DNA of 64,000 nucleotides from Terriglobia bacterium (GTDB lineage Bacteria; Acidobacteriota; Terriglobia; UBA7540): NCBI GenBank assembly GCA_035712365.1, contig DASTAW010000046.1, positions 21,091-85,090 on the forward strand, given 5' to 3'. Every line of letters starts with the position of its first letter. Position 1 is the stretch's first letter. Under the pieces are notes generated by a model. That model made no database searches. It saw nothing but the letters and a program-made list of their open reading frames with translations, and was not told the origin of the DNA. This document shows, in pieces, positions 46,984 to 59,309 of this stretch. The position numbers and the translations under genes are program-made.

Positions 46984-47859
46984 ATGCATTGGCTTTACGT
47001 CGTGATTCTCTCCGCTGTTCAAGGGCTGGCGGAACTCCTTCCAGTGTCCAGTTCGGCCCACGTTATTGTCGTCGCCAAACTGCTCCATGAAGACATGTCC
47101 ACTCCCGCCAACTCCCTGCTGCTGGTGATGCTGCATACGGGCACCATGTTCGCCGTCATCGTCTATTTCTGGCGGCAGTGGGTTGACACCTTCTTTTCAT
47201 CGTGGGCGGCCTTTTGGCGATTCGTGGGCATGGTGTTCGTGGCTTGCTTCCTGAGCGGCGTGGTTGCGTTCCCGCTGATGATCCTGGTGGGGCACATCCT
47301 GAGCCATGGCGCCCAACCCGCGGAGATCGAAGCCCTGTTTAATAAACTGAACTGGATTGCTCCCGCTCTTGCCGCCGTCGGCATTCTGATCCTCTGGGCC
47401 GGCTTGCGCGAGGCGAGGGGCCCCGTTGCCAAATCGGGTGAAGGCGCGCGCGAAGTCAATTGGACTCAGGCTGCGATCATGGGCGTTTTGCAGGGCATCG
47501 CCATACCTTTTCGGGGATTTTCCCGCTCCGGATCCACCATCTCGGGCGGCCTGCTGGCCGGCGGCGACCGCAGACCGGTGGAGTCTTTCAGCTTCGCCAT
47601 TGTCGTGGCCATAACGCCGCTGGCAATTGCACGCGAATTTCACCGGCTTATGCGCGCCGACGCCCATGCGGGAGGACAGCTCAGTCTGGTTTCGGTCCTC
47701 GCTCCCAGCCTGCTGGGAATGGTTTGCGCCTTCATCGCCGGCCTGGTGGCGCTCAAATGGCTCTCACGCTGGCTGGAGCAAGGGCGCTGGTATTGGTTTG
47801 GAATTTACTGCCTGGCGGCTTCGAGTGTGGTGGCCGTGCTGTACTTCCGCGGCTGGTAG
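46984..47859 (+). CDS. uppP: Undecaprenyl-diphosphatase, variant active site
   Basis: 291 aa polytopic BacA/UppP-family protein recycling undecaprenyl pyrophosphate for peptidoglycan and glycan synthesis. The signature GLAELLPVSSSAH keeps one acidic residue (Glu17), but the first conserved Glu of EGLTEFLP is Gln13. The second signature reads PFRGFSRSGSTISGGL with Arg181, two residues longer than the common PGxSRSG. It is therefore a divergent subtype. It follows the methyltransferase by 39 bp. Confidence 0.85.
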   Translation: MHWLYVVILSAVQGLAELLPVSSSAHVIVVAKLLHEDMSTPANSLLLVMLHTGTMFAVIVYFWRQWVDTFFSSWAAFWRFVGMVFVACFLSGVVAFPLMILVGHILSHGAQPAEIEALFNKLNWIAPALAAVGILILWAGLREARGPVAKSGEGAREVNWTQAAIMGVLQGIAIPFRGFSRSGSTISGGLLAGGDRRPVESFSFAIVVAITPLAIAREFHRLMRADAHAGGQLSLVSVLAPSLLGMVCAFIAGLVALKWLSRWLEQGRWYWFGIYCLAASSVVAVLYFRGW

Positions 47860-47915
47860 GAAGGATGCTCTCCCCCTACGCTGTATTTTTCGATCAGCTA
47901 GAATTGGATCTGCAT

Positions 47916-48887
47916 TTATGAGCTGCTGTCAACAGCGGTTGTCCCGGTCTCCGTCGGAGAAGACGGTATTTCTGTCGCGACTGTGGCTTTAATGCCGCGG
48001 TCCGAAAGCGCCCGCTCAATGATTCTTCTCAGGATGTCAGGTGCCGGAGACTCGTAGCGAATATTTAGGTTCGAAACCTCACGGAAAGGAACGTATAACT
48101 TCGCACCCGGAATTGATTTCCAGTAAGCTTCCACCTTCGACTGGCTGCCTTTCTGTCCATCACTCAGGTACTTCTGCCTATCAAATCTACTGGCGTTCAC
48201 AAGCATAAGTCCCGACAGGCTGCCGTCCCTATCGAGAAAATATGAGCCGCTGGCGACTGTGCCCCGATACAATTTGTCTTCATGGAGCAAAACGTCGAGA
48301 TGAACACGCTTAGCGACACCCGGCGCAAATGCTGCCGTAGACAGGAGCAGGTACCACTCCGATATTTGGGGCACGAGAACATGGTCAGCAAAATGGCGTG
48401 CGCACCATCTCCCGAATCGATTCCACCGTGCCACGTCAACCCTGGATTCCCGGGTAAACAACCATAGTCGTTTGCTGCAGACCCCTAGACCAATTGCCTC
48501 CAGAATGAGCGCCAGGTAATACCATGACAGTATCCTTGCCTGGTGACGAATGACGTGGTTGAAAGCATGCCAGAACCTGTAGGGGTCTGCATCAAACAAC
48601 TTTTCGCTGTACGCGGCGTCAAAGACAGTCCGGTAATCAGCCAACCTTTGTACTGCGGAATCACCGGGGAAAGAGAACGGGTGGGAGGCAGTCCATCGGA
48701 TCGTAGTCACCAGGAAAATTGAGAGTCCGAGTGGCACAATACCGGCGAGAACAGCAAAGCGGATGTCGTCCGTACGGCTCCGCTGGAAATTCCTTGGTGG
48801 AATGAATAAGGCGATTAGTGTCCGGTAAAGGGCGCCGGGAATAAGAAAGTAGGTGATGATAGCGAAAGATGCTATCAGTGCAAGCAT
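47916..48887 (-). CDS. Uncharacterised membrane protein, possibly DUF6338-like
   Basis: 323 aa. Two or three hydrophobic helices near the N-terminus (LIASFAIITYFLIPGALYRTLIALF, VLAGIVPLGLSIFLVTTIRW) and one around 130-150 are followed by a soluble C-terminal part of about 150 residues with YFLDRDGSLSGLMLVNASRF and VPFREVSNLNIRYESP, which looks like a small beta domain. No enzyme motifs are seen. The small gene just upstream (10 bp) is probably cotranscribed. Confidence 0.6.
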   Translation of the reverse strand: MLALIASFAIITYFLIPGALYRTLIALFIPPRNFQRSRTDDIRFAVLAGIVPLGLSIFLVTTIRWTASHPFSFPGDSAVQRLADYRTVFDAAYSEKLFDADPYRFWHAFNHVIRHQARILSWYYLALILEAIGLGVCSKRLWLFTRESRVDVARWNRFGRWCARHFADHVLVPQISEWYLLLSTAAFAPGVAKRVHLDVLLHEDKLYRGTVASGSYFLDRDGSLSGLMLVNASRFDRQKYLSDGQKGSQSKVEAYWKSIPGAKLYVPFREVSNLNIRYESPAPDILRRIIERALSDRGIKATVATEIPSSPTETGTTAVDSSS

Positions 48888-48897
48888 TTAGACGGGC

Positions 48898-49089
48898 CTA
48901 ATGCTTACCCTTTGTTGGTTTCGGTTGGATAATAAAGACATTCCCCTGGTTGTCTTTGAGCGTGTAACTCTCCCCTTTCGCCAATTCCCTCCTGATGTTG
49001 TCACCTTCGCCTCGGACTCGCTCCTCAAGAATCTTTTCGGGCGCGTCCTCGACTAGAGTCAACGCCAAGCTGCTCGGACTAAGAACCAT
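48898..49089 (-). CDS. Small protein paired with the membrane gene
   Basis: 63 aa starting at ATG 49089, which has a near-ideal GGGAGGAAGGCG leader; the in-frame TTG at 49137 lacks one. The sequence MVLSPSSLALTLVEDAPEKI...DNQGNVFIIQPKP has no recognised fold. It and the downstream membrane gene form a two-gene unit between thiC and uppP and may be accessory. Confidence 0.6.
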   Translation of the reverse strand: MVLSPSSLALTLVEDAPEKILEERVRGEGDNIRRELAKGESYTLKDNQGNVFIIQPKPTKGKH

Positions 49090-49200
49090 CGCCTTCCTCC
49101 CTCGACTTATAATGCTTTCCAATTCATCAGATGTCAAGCTCGTGAGTCACCAATAGAACGCCTTCCTCGCGCAAGGCGAAAACGGACATCCCGAATGACT

Positions 49201-51083
<1,883 letters not shown>

Positions 51084-51179
51084 AGAATGGTATCCTGATG
51101 CTCACCGCTCCAATCGGCGGTGAACCCCTCCCGGTCTGTCTGCGCGTTGAATCCCGCAATGATTACAGCCACGAAATCA

Positions 51180-52274
51180 CTACACAATTTCCAGCATTCG
51201 ATCAAGAGCCAGATGCGCCCAGCGCCGGGTTTCTTCGTCCACTTCAACCCGATTCACCACCTGCCCGGCCATCAGGCTCTCGAGCACCCAGCACAGGTGC
51301 TGCGGCGAAATGCGGTACATGGTGCTGCAAAGGCATCCGCAGTCGTCCAGTGACATCACAAACCGGTCAGGATATTCCTGCGCCAGCCGCTTCACCAGGT
51401 GGATTTCTGTTCCTACCGAGAACTTGCTTCCCGGGCCGCCTTCTTCAATCTTCCTGATAATAAGCTCCGTCGAGCCGACTTCATCCGCCGCCTCGCAAAC
51501 GTCCCAGCGACACTCCGGGTGGACAATCACACGGATGCCCGGATGATCTTTGCGCGCGCGATCGACGTGCTGCGGCAGGAAGCGCTGATGCACAGAACAA
51601 TGTCCTTTCCACAAAATCACGCGGGCATGCCGAATCTCCCGGTCCGTCAGCCTGCCCATTTCTTCATGCGGGTTCCATACCGCCATTTCGTCGAGCGGAA
51701 TGCCCATTCGATATGCGGTGTTCCTTCCCAGATGCTCATCTGGAATAAAAAGGCCCTTCTCGCCGCGTTCGAGCGCCCACGCCATAACCTTTCGGGCGTT
51801 CGACGAAGTGCAGACGGCGCCGCCCTGACGGCCCACAAATCCCTTGATGGCGGCAGTCGAGTTGATGTAGGTGACGGGAACAACCTTGCCGCGGGTCTGG
51901 CTGGCAATCGCGTCCCACGAGACTTCCACCTGCTCGAGGTCCGCCATGTCCGCCATCGAGCAGCCGGCCTTGAGGTCGGGCAGGACCACCATCTGGTGCG
52001 CGTTGCGCAGGATGTCCGCGCTTTCCGCCATGAAGTGAACACCGCAAAACACGATGTATTCAGCGTCCTTGCGACTGGCGGCCAGGCGCGAAAGCTTCAG
52101 CGAATCGCCGCGATAATCCGCAAACTTGATGACTTCGTCGCGCTGGTAATGATGCCCGAGGATCACCACGCGCGGACCCATCTCTGCCTTGGCCCGGGCG
52201 ATGCGATCGTCCAGCTCCAGATCGGACAATTCCACGTAATTTTCCGGTAATAAATTCAAGGTGCTTGTCGCCAT
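51180..52274 (-). CDS. nadA: Quinolinate synthase A
   Basis: 364 aa. It condenses iminoaspartate with dihydroxyacetone phosphate in NAD synthesis using a [4Fe-4S] cluster. VILGHHYQRDEVIKFADYRGDS, LKAGCSMADM, YINSTAAIKG, HPECRWDVCEAADEVGST and the third cluster Cys region DDCGCLCSTMYRI are present. Of the Cys-rich C-terminal patch only one ligand is needed. No nadB or nadC is adjacent. Confidence 0.95.
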   Translation of the reverse strand: MATSTLNLLPENYVELSDLELDDRIARAKAEMGPRVVILGHHYQRDEVIKFADYRGDSLKLSRLAASRKDAEYIVFCGVHFMAESADILRNAHQMVVLPDLKAGCSMADMADLEQVEVSWDAIASQTRGKVVPVTYINSTAAIKGFVGRQGGAVCTSSNARKVMAWALERGEKGLFIPDEHLGRNTAYRMGIPLDEMAVWNPHEEMGRLTDREIRHARVILWKGHCSVHQRFLPQHVDRARKDHPGIRVIVHPECRWDVCEAADEVGSTELIIRKIEEGGPGSKFSVGTEIHLVKRLAQEYPDRFVMSLDDCGCLCSTMYRISPQHLCWVLESLMAGQVVNRVEVDEETRRWAHLALDRMLEIV

Positions 52275-52362
52275 AAGAGACCCGTCTGAAACTCTATTTT
52301 AGCACCCTGCCGCCGCTGAACGAGCGCACAGTAAAGATGCGGCGCAGAGCCAACTGCAGCAC

Positions 52363-53349
52363 TTATCCGCCGATGTAAACCATCGTCCGCGACGGCTGAA
52401 CAAAATCCGGCTCGTTGATGCGATGGCCCCGCTCCTTCTGGTAAACAACAGACTTGATATATTCCTCGATAGTGGGGTCTCCTGCCCCGCCGCGCAGCAT
52501 GCCTCCCAGGTCATGCTCCTCCAGCGAAAACAGGCACGTTCGCAGTTTGCCATCAGCCGTCAGGCGGATGCGGCTGCACTGCCCGCAGAACGGAATCGAA
52601 ACGGGAGCAACAACGCCGATTTCCCCTTTCCCATCCTTGAATCGGTAACGCAGGGCCGTATCACTCGCTTCGTGGCGCGGCGTCTCGGCCAGAGGAAAGA
52701 CGGGATGGATTGTCTCAAAAATCTCGCGCGCCGTCACCACCAGCGATCGGTTCCACTTGTGATCGGCATCGAGCGGCATGAATTCGATGAACCGCACGAT
52801 CAGGCCCCTGGTCCTGGCAAGCTCCGCAAAACCCAGGACCTCGCCCTCGTTGAATCCACGCACCAGCACCACATTCACCTTCACCGGATCGAGACCAGCT
52901 TCCACGGCAGCGTCGATGCCTTTCATCACCCGTTCATACGAACCCGGAGTCCGCGTGATGGCGGCAAACCGTTCCGGATGAGAGGAATCCATGCTCACGT
53001 TCACGCGGCGCACGCCTGCACGGACCAGGTCGGAAGCCATCTCGGCCAGCAGATATCCGTTGGTCGTCAGCGCCAGGTCCTGAACGCCGTCGATCTGGCC
53101 AAGCTGTGAGAGAAAACCGATGATGCCGGGGCGCAGCAGCGGCTCTCCGCCGGTTATGCGAACCTTACGGATGCCCAGCCCGGTCATGATGCGCGCCAGC
53201 CGCAGGAACTCGTCCCAGTCCAGCAACTCCTTGTGGGGAAAATAGTTCTTCGGGTCGGCGGACTTGCAGTAAACACACCGGAAGTTGCAGCGGTCCGTCA
53301 CCGAAATTCTCAGGTCGTGGATGTCGCGGCCGTAACTGTCTTTCAGCAT
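52363..53349 (-). CDS. moaA: GTP 3',8-cyclase (molybdenum cofactor step 1)
   Basis: 328 aa radical SAM enzyme. The N-terminal cluster is C21, C25, C28 (TDRCNFRCVYC). The C-terminal second cluster is CGQCSRIRLTADGKLRTC, and the protein ends in the active-site Gly-Gly (VYIGG). It feeds the molybdopterin pathway used by the hydroxylase genes at 60084-62710. A structured leader upstream may regulate it. Confidence 0.95.
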   Translation of the reverse strand: MLKDSYGRDIHDLRISVTDRCNFRCVYCKSADPKNYFPHKELLDWDEFLRLARIMTGLGIRKVRITGGEPLLRPGIIGFLSQLGQIDGVQDLALTTNGYLLAEMASDLVRAGVRRVNVSMDSSHPERFAAITRTPGSYERVMKGIDAAVEAGLDPVKVNVVLVRGFNEGEVLGFAELARTRGLIVRFIEFMPLDADHKWNRSLVVTAREIFETIHPVFPLAETPRHEASDTALRYRFKDGKGEIGVVAPVSIPFCGQCSRIRLTADGKLRTCLFSLEEHDLGGMLRGGAGDPTIEEYIKSVVYQKERGHRINEPDFVQPSRTMVYIGG

Positions 53350-53425
53350 AAACTTCCGCCATCAATTCTGCGAGGCTTGCCGAAGGCTCCAGGCGCACTC
53401 GTAAGCTAGCCTACAGAAATAAAAA

Positions 53426-53510
53426 CGCCTACCCGTATTCGGCGTAGGCCCGTTCCCCTTTCCAAATACGGGAGGCGCCCGGATTTCTCCGCGCACCCTG
53501 CCGGCCTAAG
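53426..53510 (-). promoter_or_regulatory. Candidate Moco-type riboswitch or attenuator leader of moaA
   Basis: On the minus strand a hairpin GCCTAC-GCCGAATACGG-GTAGGC (53427-53449) is followed by a T-rich tract. The same 3' arm can instead pair over 13 bp with an upstream arm (53465-53477 with 53426-53439, one bulge). Two competing folds ending at a T-run are the hallmark of a transcriptional switch. Its place before moaA suggests molybdenum cofactor sensing, but the aptamer core was not confirmed. Confidence 0.5.
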
Positions 53511-53647
53511 GGGCATGGATTGTTGGATGCTCTTTAGCTCCCAAAGGCTCGGAGAACCACTCTATGGTACCGCAACTCTGCGACGTGAACAAGGCCGGGA
53601 CCTGGATCAACAGCAAAACAGCCCTCGCTCCAGGCGGGAAGTGGGAT

Positions 53648-53690
53648 CAAAACAAAAAGGCCGCCTGTCGTCCTCCGAGCAGGCGGCCTT
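53648..53690 (-). terminator. Rho-independent terminator of the Tes/Mss-like gene
   Basis: A perfect 11-bp stem (53657-53667 with 53680-53690) is followed on the minus strand by TTTTTGTTTT. It lies 28 bp past the stop codon. Confidence 0.9.
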
Positions 53691-53718
53691 GATGGCCTCA
53701 ACTCCCCACGGAAAGAAA

Positions 53719-55800
<2,082 letters not shown>

Positions 55801-56494
55801 AATGCAACACCCCTTTATTTTGATTTACCCACCCGCCAAACCTTGGGCAGGGAGTTAATTTCCTCTCACGTTCGGCGAGGTCATCCAGCCGCAGATTCCG
55901 TTCCCGCAGTTGAAAACAACTCTCGCAAAATCCGTCGCTGCCTGGTGGCCGACGCAGGTGCATTCTTCATCCGGCCTTGATCGATCCAAGGCCTCCAAAG
56001 CCTCAGCACAAACCACATTGCTACGTTTCTCAGCTAACCCGCGCGTCGACCCTGCAATTCTCGATACCAAGCCTCACAGCTTGAATTCTAGGAAAGGACC
56101 GGCGCTCCCGCTAAGCACTTTGTGCCGAAATGCGGCATAAAGGGGTTGGACGGCCATAATGGCAGCTTAAACGGAAAGCAGAAATCCCCTTAAATTTCAA
56201 TGCCTTGGACCCACTATCGGCGTTTTTGATGCCGGTGCGCACTCTCCAGAAGCTGCCACTCAGCCTCATCAGCGTCCGGCTTTGACCACTGAAGGGCCAT
56301 TGCAGTCTTACTTTGCGCCTTGGCGTCTTTGCGAGAGAAAGCTCTCATAAACCAAAGGCGTGGCACGCAGAGGCGCAAAGGCGCCAGGAAACCCTATTGA
56401 TGACTGAAAGCCTTCTCAAGCCAAGTGGCGGTTCCGCGCTTCCCAAGAGAGGCTGGCGGCGGGATGCGTTTTCATGGGATAAGATAAACAAAGA
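55801..56494. other. Long intergenic region with a possible Cys-rich relic
   Basis: No confident gene. On the minus strand around 55860-55980 two frames contain ECTCVGHQAATD and DGFCESCFQLRERNLRLDD, which could be one small protein split by a frameshift, but this is not supported. A pair of GCGCCTTTGCG-type repeats (56311-56389) lies before queG. Confidence 0.4.
56311..56389. repeat. Inverted pair of GCGCCTTTGCG interspersed repeats
   Basis: 56311-56340 (CTTTGCGCCTTGGCGTCTTT then GCGAGAG) and 56364-56389 (reverse orientation, CACGCAGAGGCGCAAAGGCG) face each other. A third copy is at 40071-40110. This type of sequence is an intergenic repeat seen in many bacteria. Confidence 0.6.
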
Positions 56495-57772
56495 ATGGCG
56501 CTCAAACATCTGCTGAAACAAAAAGCTCTCGAAACAGGCTTTGACCTGGTCGGCGTCGCTCCCGTGGGTGTCTGGGAGGACTTGAAGTTTGCCCGCCAGT
56601 GGGTGGAACAGGGCTACGGCGGCGAGATGCGCTATCTTGAAAACCCCAGGCGCCACGACCCGCGGCTCGTTTTACCCACCGCTCAATCGGTACTCTGCGT
56701 GGGCCTCATCTATAATGCCGCCTTTCCCTATTCAACAGAAGCCTCCGCAGGTCCCTCGGTGGATGAAATAAAGCCTGCGTCATCAATGCCATTTGATGGC
56801 GCCGCCGGCCCCCGCGCTTGGATCTCCCGATACGCCTGGGGACAGGACTATCACGAGACCATGCGCCTCAGGCTGGAAAAATTGCGGCAGGCGATCGAAA
56901 GCCTCGAGCCCGGCGCGGAAACACGCGTCTACGTTGACACGGGGCCCATCGTCGAGCGGGCATTCGCGCGCTATTCCGGCATTGGCTGGACCGGCAAGAA
57001 CACCTGCCTGATTAACCCGGTGAAGGGCTCCTGGTTTTTCCTCGGCGTGGTGCTCACCAGCCTGGCGATTGGACCGGACCTGCCCGCTCCGGACCGTTGC
57101 GGCTCCTGCACGCGCTGCCTTGATGCCTGCCCGACGGGAGCGCTGACCACACCTTATGTGATGGACGCCTCGCGCTGTATCGCCTATTTCAACATTGAAC
57201 TGAAAGGCCCCATCCCAGAGCAGTATCGGCAGAAGATTGGCGCCAACATGTTCGGCTGCGACATCTGCCAGGATGTCTGTCCCTGGAATAGGAGACAGGA
57301 GACAGAAGTCAGGAGTCAGAAATCGGGCAGCCAGCGTTCAGCGATTAGCCGTCAGCCAGCGGAAAAGGGCCTTGGCCGTGCCGGCGCAGCGACAACTACC
57401 CTGCCCGAATTTCAGCCTCTTGCTGTAACCCTTTCATCTTCCTGTGACGGCGCCGAGGCAGGGACCGGCGGCGTTCCCCCCAACAGGGCCTGTGAGGACC
57501 GTCAATCGCCATCCTCAGCCCGGAGCTTTTCTCTTTTCAACCCTCCGATCGCGGCGCTGGCGCAAGTGAGTGAGGAGGATTTCCGCCGGGCCTTCGCGCA
57601 TTCGCCCATCAAGCGGCCCAAGTATCGCGGCTGGCTGCGCAATCTCTGCGTGGTGATGGGAAATTCCGGCGACCGCCGCTTTCTGCCGAGGATCGAGGAG
57701 CTTTCACGCCATCGCGATCCCACCGTCCGCGAGCATGCCGGGTGGGCGATCGGTCAACTTGTGAAAGATTAG
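56495..57772 (+). CDS. queG: Epoxyqueuosine reductase, with an unusual in-frame insertion
   Basis: 425 aa cobalamin-dependent enzyme for the last step of tRNA queuosine synthesis. VYVDTGPIVERA has the catalytic Asp, WTGKNTCLI follows, and the two [4Fe-4S] sites are CGSCTRCLDACPTGAL and CDICQDVCPWN. The C-terminal HEAT-like part (KYRGWLRNLCVVMGNSGD) is intact. Between them lies about 80 residues of Ser/Gln/Ala-rich sequence (57290-57540) absent from typical QueG, apparently derived from a repeat. Confidence 0.93.
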   Translation: MALKHLLKQKALETGFDLVGVAPVGVWEDLKFARQWVEQGYGGEMRYLENPRRHDPRLVLPTAQSVLCVGLIYNAAFPYSTEASAGPSVDEIKPASSMPFDGAAGPRAWISRYAWGQDYHETMRLRLEKLRQAIESLEPGAETRVYVDTGPIVERAFARYSGIGWTGKNTCLINPVKGSWFFLGVVLTSLAIGPDLPAPDRCGSCTRCLDACPTGALTTPYVMDASRCIAYFNIELKGPIPEQYRQKIGANMFGCDICQDVCPWNRRQETEVRSQKSGSQRSAISRQPAEKGLGRAGAATTTLPEFQPLAVTLSSSCDGAEAGTGGVPPNRACEDRQSPSSARSFSLFNPPIAALAQVSEEDFRRAFAHSPIKRPKYRGWLRNLCVVMGNSGDRRFLPRIEELSRHRDPTVREHAGWAIGQLVKD

Positions 57773-57784
57773 GGAGTGAAATTT

Positions 57785-58696
57785 ATGAGCGAACTGGACG
57801 TAGTCACGGGCGCCACCGGCTATTCCGGCAAGTACATCACCCACCGGCTGCTGGCCGCGGGCCGGCAGGTAAGAACGCTGACGAACCATCCCGGCCGGGC
57901 CAATCCTTTTGGCAATAGAATCGAAGTCGTGCCCTACCATTTTGACCAGCCCGATCAACTGCGAAAATCGCTTGAAGGCGCTTCGACGGTCTACAACACT
58001 TACTGGGTCAGGTTTCCGTATGGCCGCCATTCATTTGAAAATACCGTCGCCAACACCCGCCTGCTCATGCGTGCGGCGGAGGAAGCCGGCGTCGACAAGT
58101 TCGTCCACGTCAGCATTGCCAATCCTTCCGCGGATTCCCCGCTCGCATATTACCGCGGCAAGGCGATCCTGGAAGAGGCACTCGCGCAGTCGGCGCTTTC
58201 CTGGGCAATCATCCGGCCCACAGTCGTCTTCGGTCTGGAAGATATTCTAATCAACAATATTGCCTGGATGGTCCGTCATTTGCCGGTTTTCGGCGTTCCG
58301 GGTTCAGGCGACTACAAGCTGCAGCCAGTGTTTGTGGAAGACTTGGCGCAGATTGCGACCGACGCCGCCCAAAAGCTGGAAAATGTCACCGTTGACGCCG
58401 CCGGTCCCGAGACCTATTCCTTCAACGAACTCGTTCAGCTTATCGCCAGGACGATCGGGCGCCGCGTGCGGATAGCTCATGTCCATCCCACGCTGGCCTA
58501 CTTGATGACTCGTTTGCTGGGCCTGGCGGTCCGCGATGTGATCCTGACCCGGGAAGAGATCGAGGGGCTGATGGCGAACCTCCTGATTTCTCACCAGCCG
58601 CCGCTTGGGACCACGCCGCTCCCGCAGTGGCTAGAGCAGAATGCCGCCCGCGTCGGACGCCGCTACGCCTCCGAACTTGACCGCCATTACCGCTGA
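57785..58696 (+). CDS. NmrA/NDUFA9-like NAD(P)-binding protein
   Basis: 303 aa atypical SDR. The cofactor motif VTGATGYSGKYI is at the N-terminus, then VHVSIANPSADSPLAYYRGKAILEE and WAIIRPTVVFG. There is no YxxxK catalytic pair in a standard position apart from the Tyr-Tyr-Arg-Gly-Lys block, so it may be a reductase or a structural binder of NAD(P)H like NDUFA9. ATG at 57785 with GGGAG upstream is preferred to the GTG at 57776. It lies 12 bp after queG. Confidence 0.8.
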   Translation: MSELDVVTGATGYSGKYITHRLLAAGRQVRTLTNHPGRANPFGNRIEVVPYHFDQPDQLRKSLEGASTVYNTYWVRFPYGRHSFENTVANTRLLMRAAEEAGVDKFVHVSIANPSADSPLAYYRGKAILEEALAQSALSWAIIRPTVVFGLEDILINNIAWMVRHLPVFGVPGSGDYKLQPVFVEDLAQIATDAAQKLENVTVDAAGPETYSFNELVQLIARTIGRRVRIAHVHPTLAYLMTRLLGLAVRDVILTREEIEGLMANLLISHQPPLGTTPLPQWLEQNAARVGRRYASELDRHYR

Positions 58697-58742
58697 ACCG
58701 CACGCCAATAACGCGCAGCCATCGCAACATCTCTTGAAAATG

Positions 58743-58755
58743 TTCGTTGCAACAA
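58743..58755 (+). promoter_or_regulatory. Candidate operator upstream of marR
   Basis: TTCGTTGCAACAA contains the palindrome GTTGCAAC and is close to the site at 59255 before yceI. It lies 13 bp before the GTG start, so the MarR protein probably represses its own gene. Confidence 0.55.
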
Positions 58756-58768
58756 CTATATTGAAATT

Positions 58769-59239
58769 GTGGCGAAGAAACTCCAGGCCGAGATCAGGCA
58801 GAAGGCGCCTTTCACCAGCATCGAGCAGGAGGTCTACCTCAATCTCCTGAAGACCGGCGATGCCCTCTCGCAGCCCGTTGAAAAGCTGCTGCGGGCTTCG
58901 GGCCTTTCCGCGACGCAGTATAACGTCCTGCGAATCCTGCGCGGGGCCGGCCGCCAGGGGCTCACCTGCGGCGAGACGGCGGAGCGCATGGTGACCCATG
59001 ATCCCGACATCACCCGGTTGCTCGACCGGCTGGAAAAACGGAAGCTGATTGCCCGCTCGCGGAGCACAGGTGATCGTCGCGTGGTAACGACAAGAATAAC
59101 GCCTGGGGGGCTTCGCCTGCTGGGCTCGCTGGACAAGCCCATCACTGAGCTGCACCGCAATCTTTTCAAGCACATACCGAAGCAGGACCTCAGGAAGCTT
59201 TCCTCCCTGCTGGACAAATTGCGATCGACCGAAGAGTAA
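58769..59239 (+). CDS. MarR-family transcription regulator
   Basis: 156 aa starting at GTG 58769. The winged-helix part has LSATQYNVLRILRGAGRQGLTCGETAERMV and the wing ITRLLDRLEKRKLIARSRSTGDRRVV. A MarR gene directly before yceI is a common pairing. One Cys (in LTCGETAE) is present but a redox role is not established. Both genes carry the same GTTG(C/T)AAC-type site upstream. Confidence 0.9.
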   Translation: MAKKLQAEIRQKAPFTSIEQEVYLNLLKTGDALSQPVEKLLRASGLSATQYNVLRILRGAGRQGLTCGETAERMVTHDPDITRLLDRLEKRKLIARSRSTGDRRVVTTRITPGGLRLLGSLDKPITELHRNLFKHIPKQDLRKLSSLLDKLRSTEE

Positions 59240-59254
59240 TTTTATTTTCGTCTG

Positions 59255-59280
59255 ATATTCGTTGTAACGATATTCGTTGC
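59255..59280 (+). promoter_or_regulatory. Candidate MarR operator upstream of yceI
   Basis: ATATTCGTTGTAACGATAT (59255-59273) is an imperfect dyad, and TTCGTTGC follows as an extra half-site. It matches the element before the marR gene. Confidence 0.6.
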
Positions 59281-59309
59281 TGTGCATCTTACGCTTCAGG
59301 AGGTGCAAA

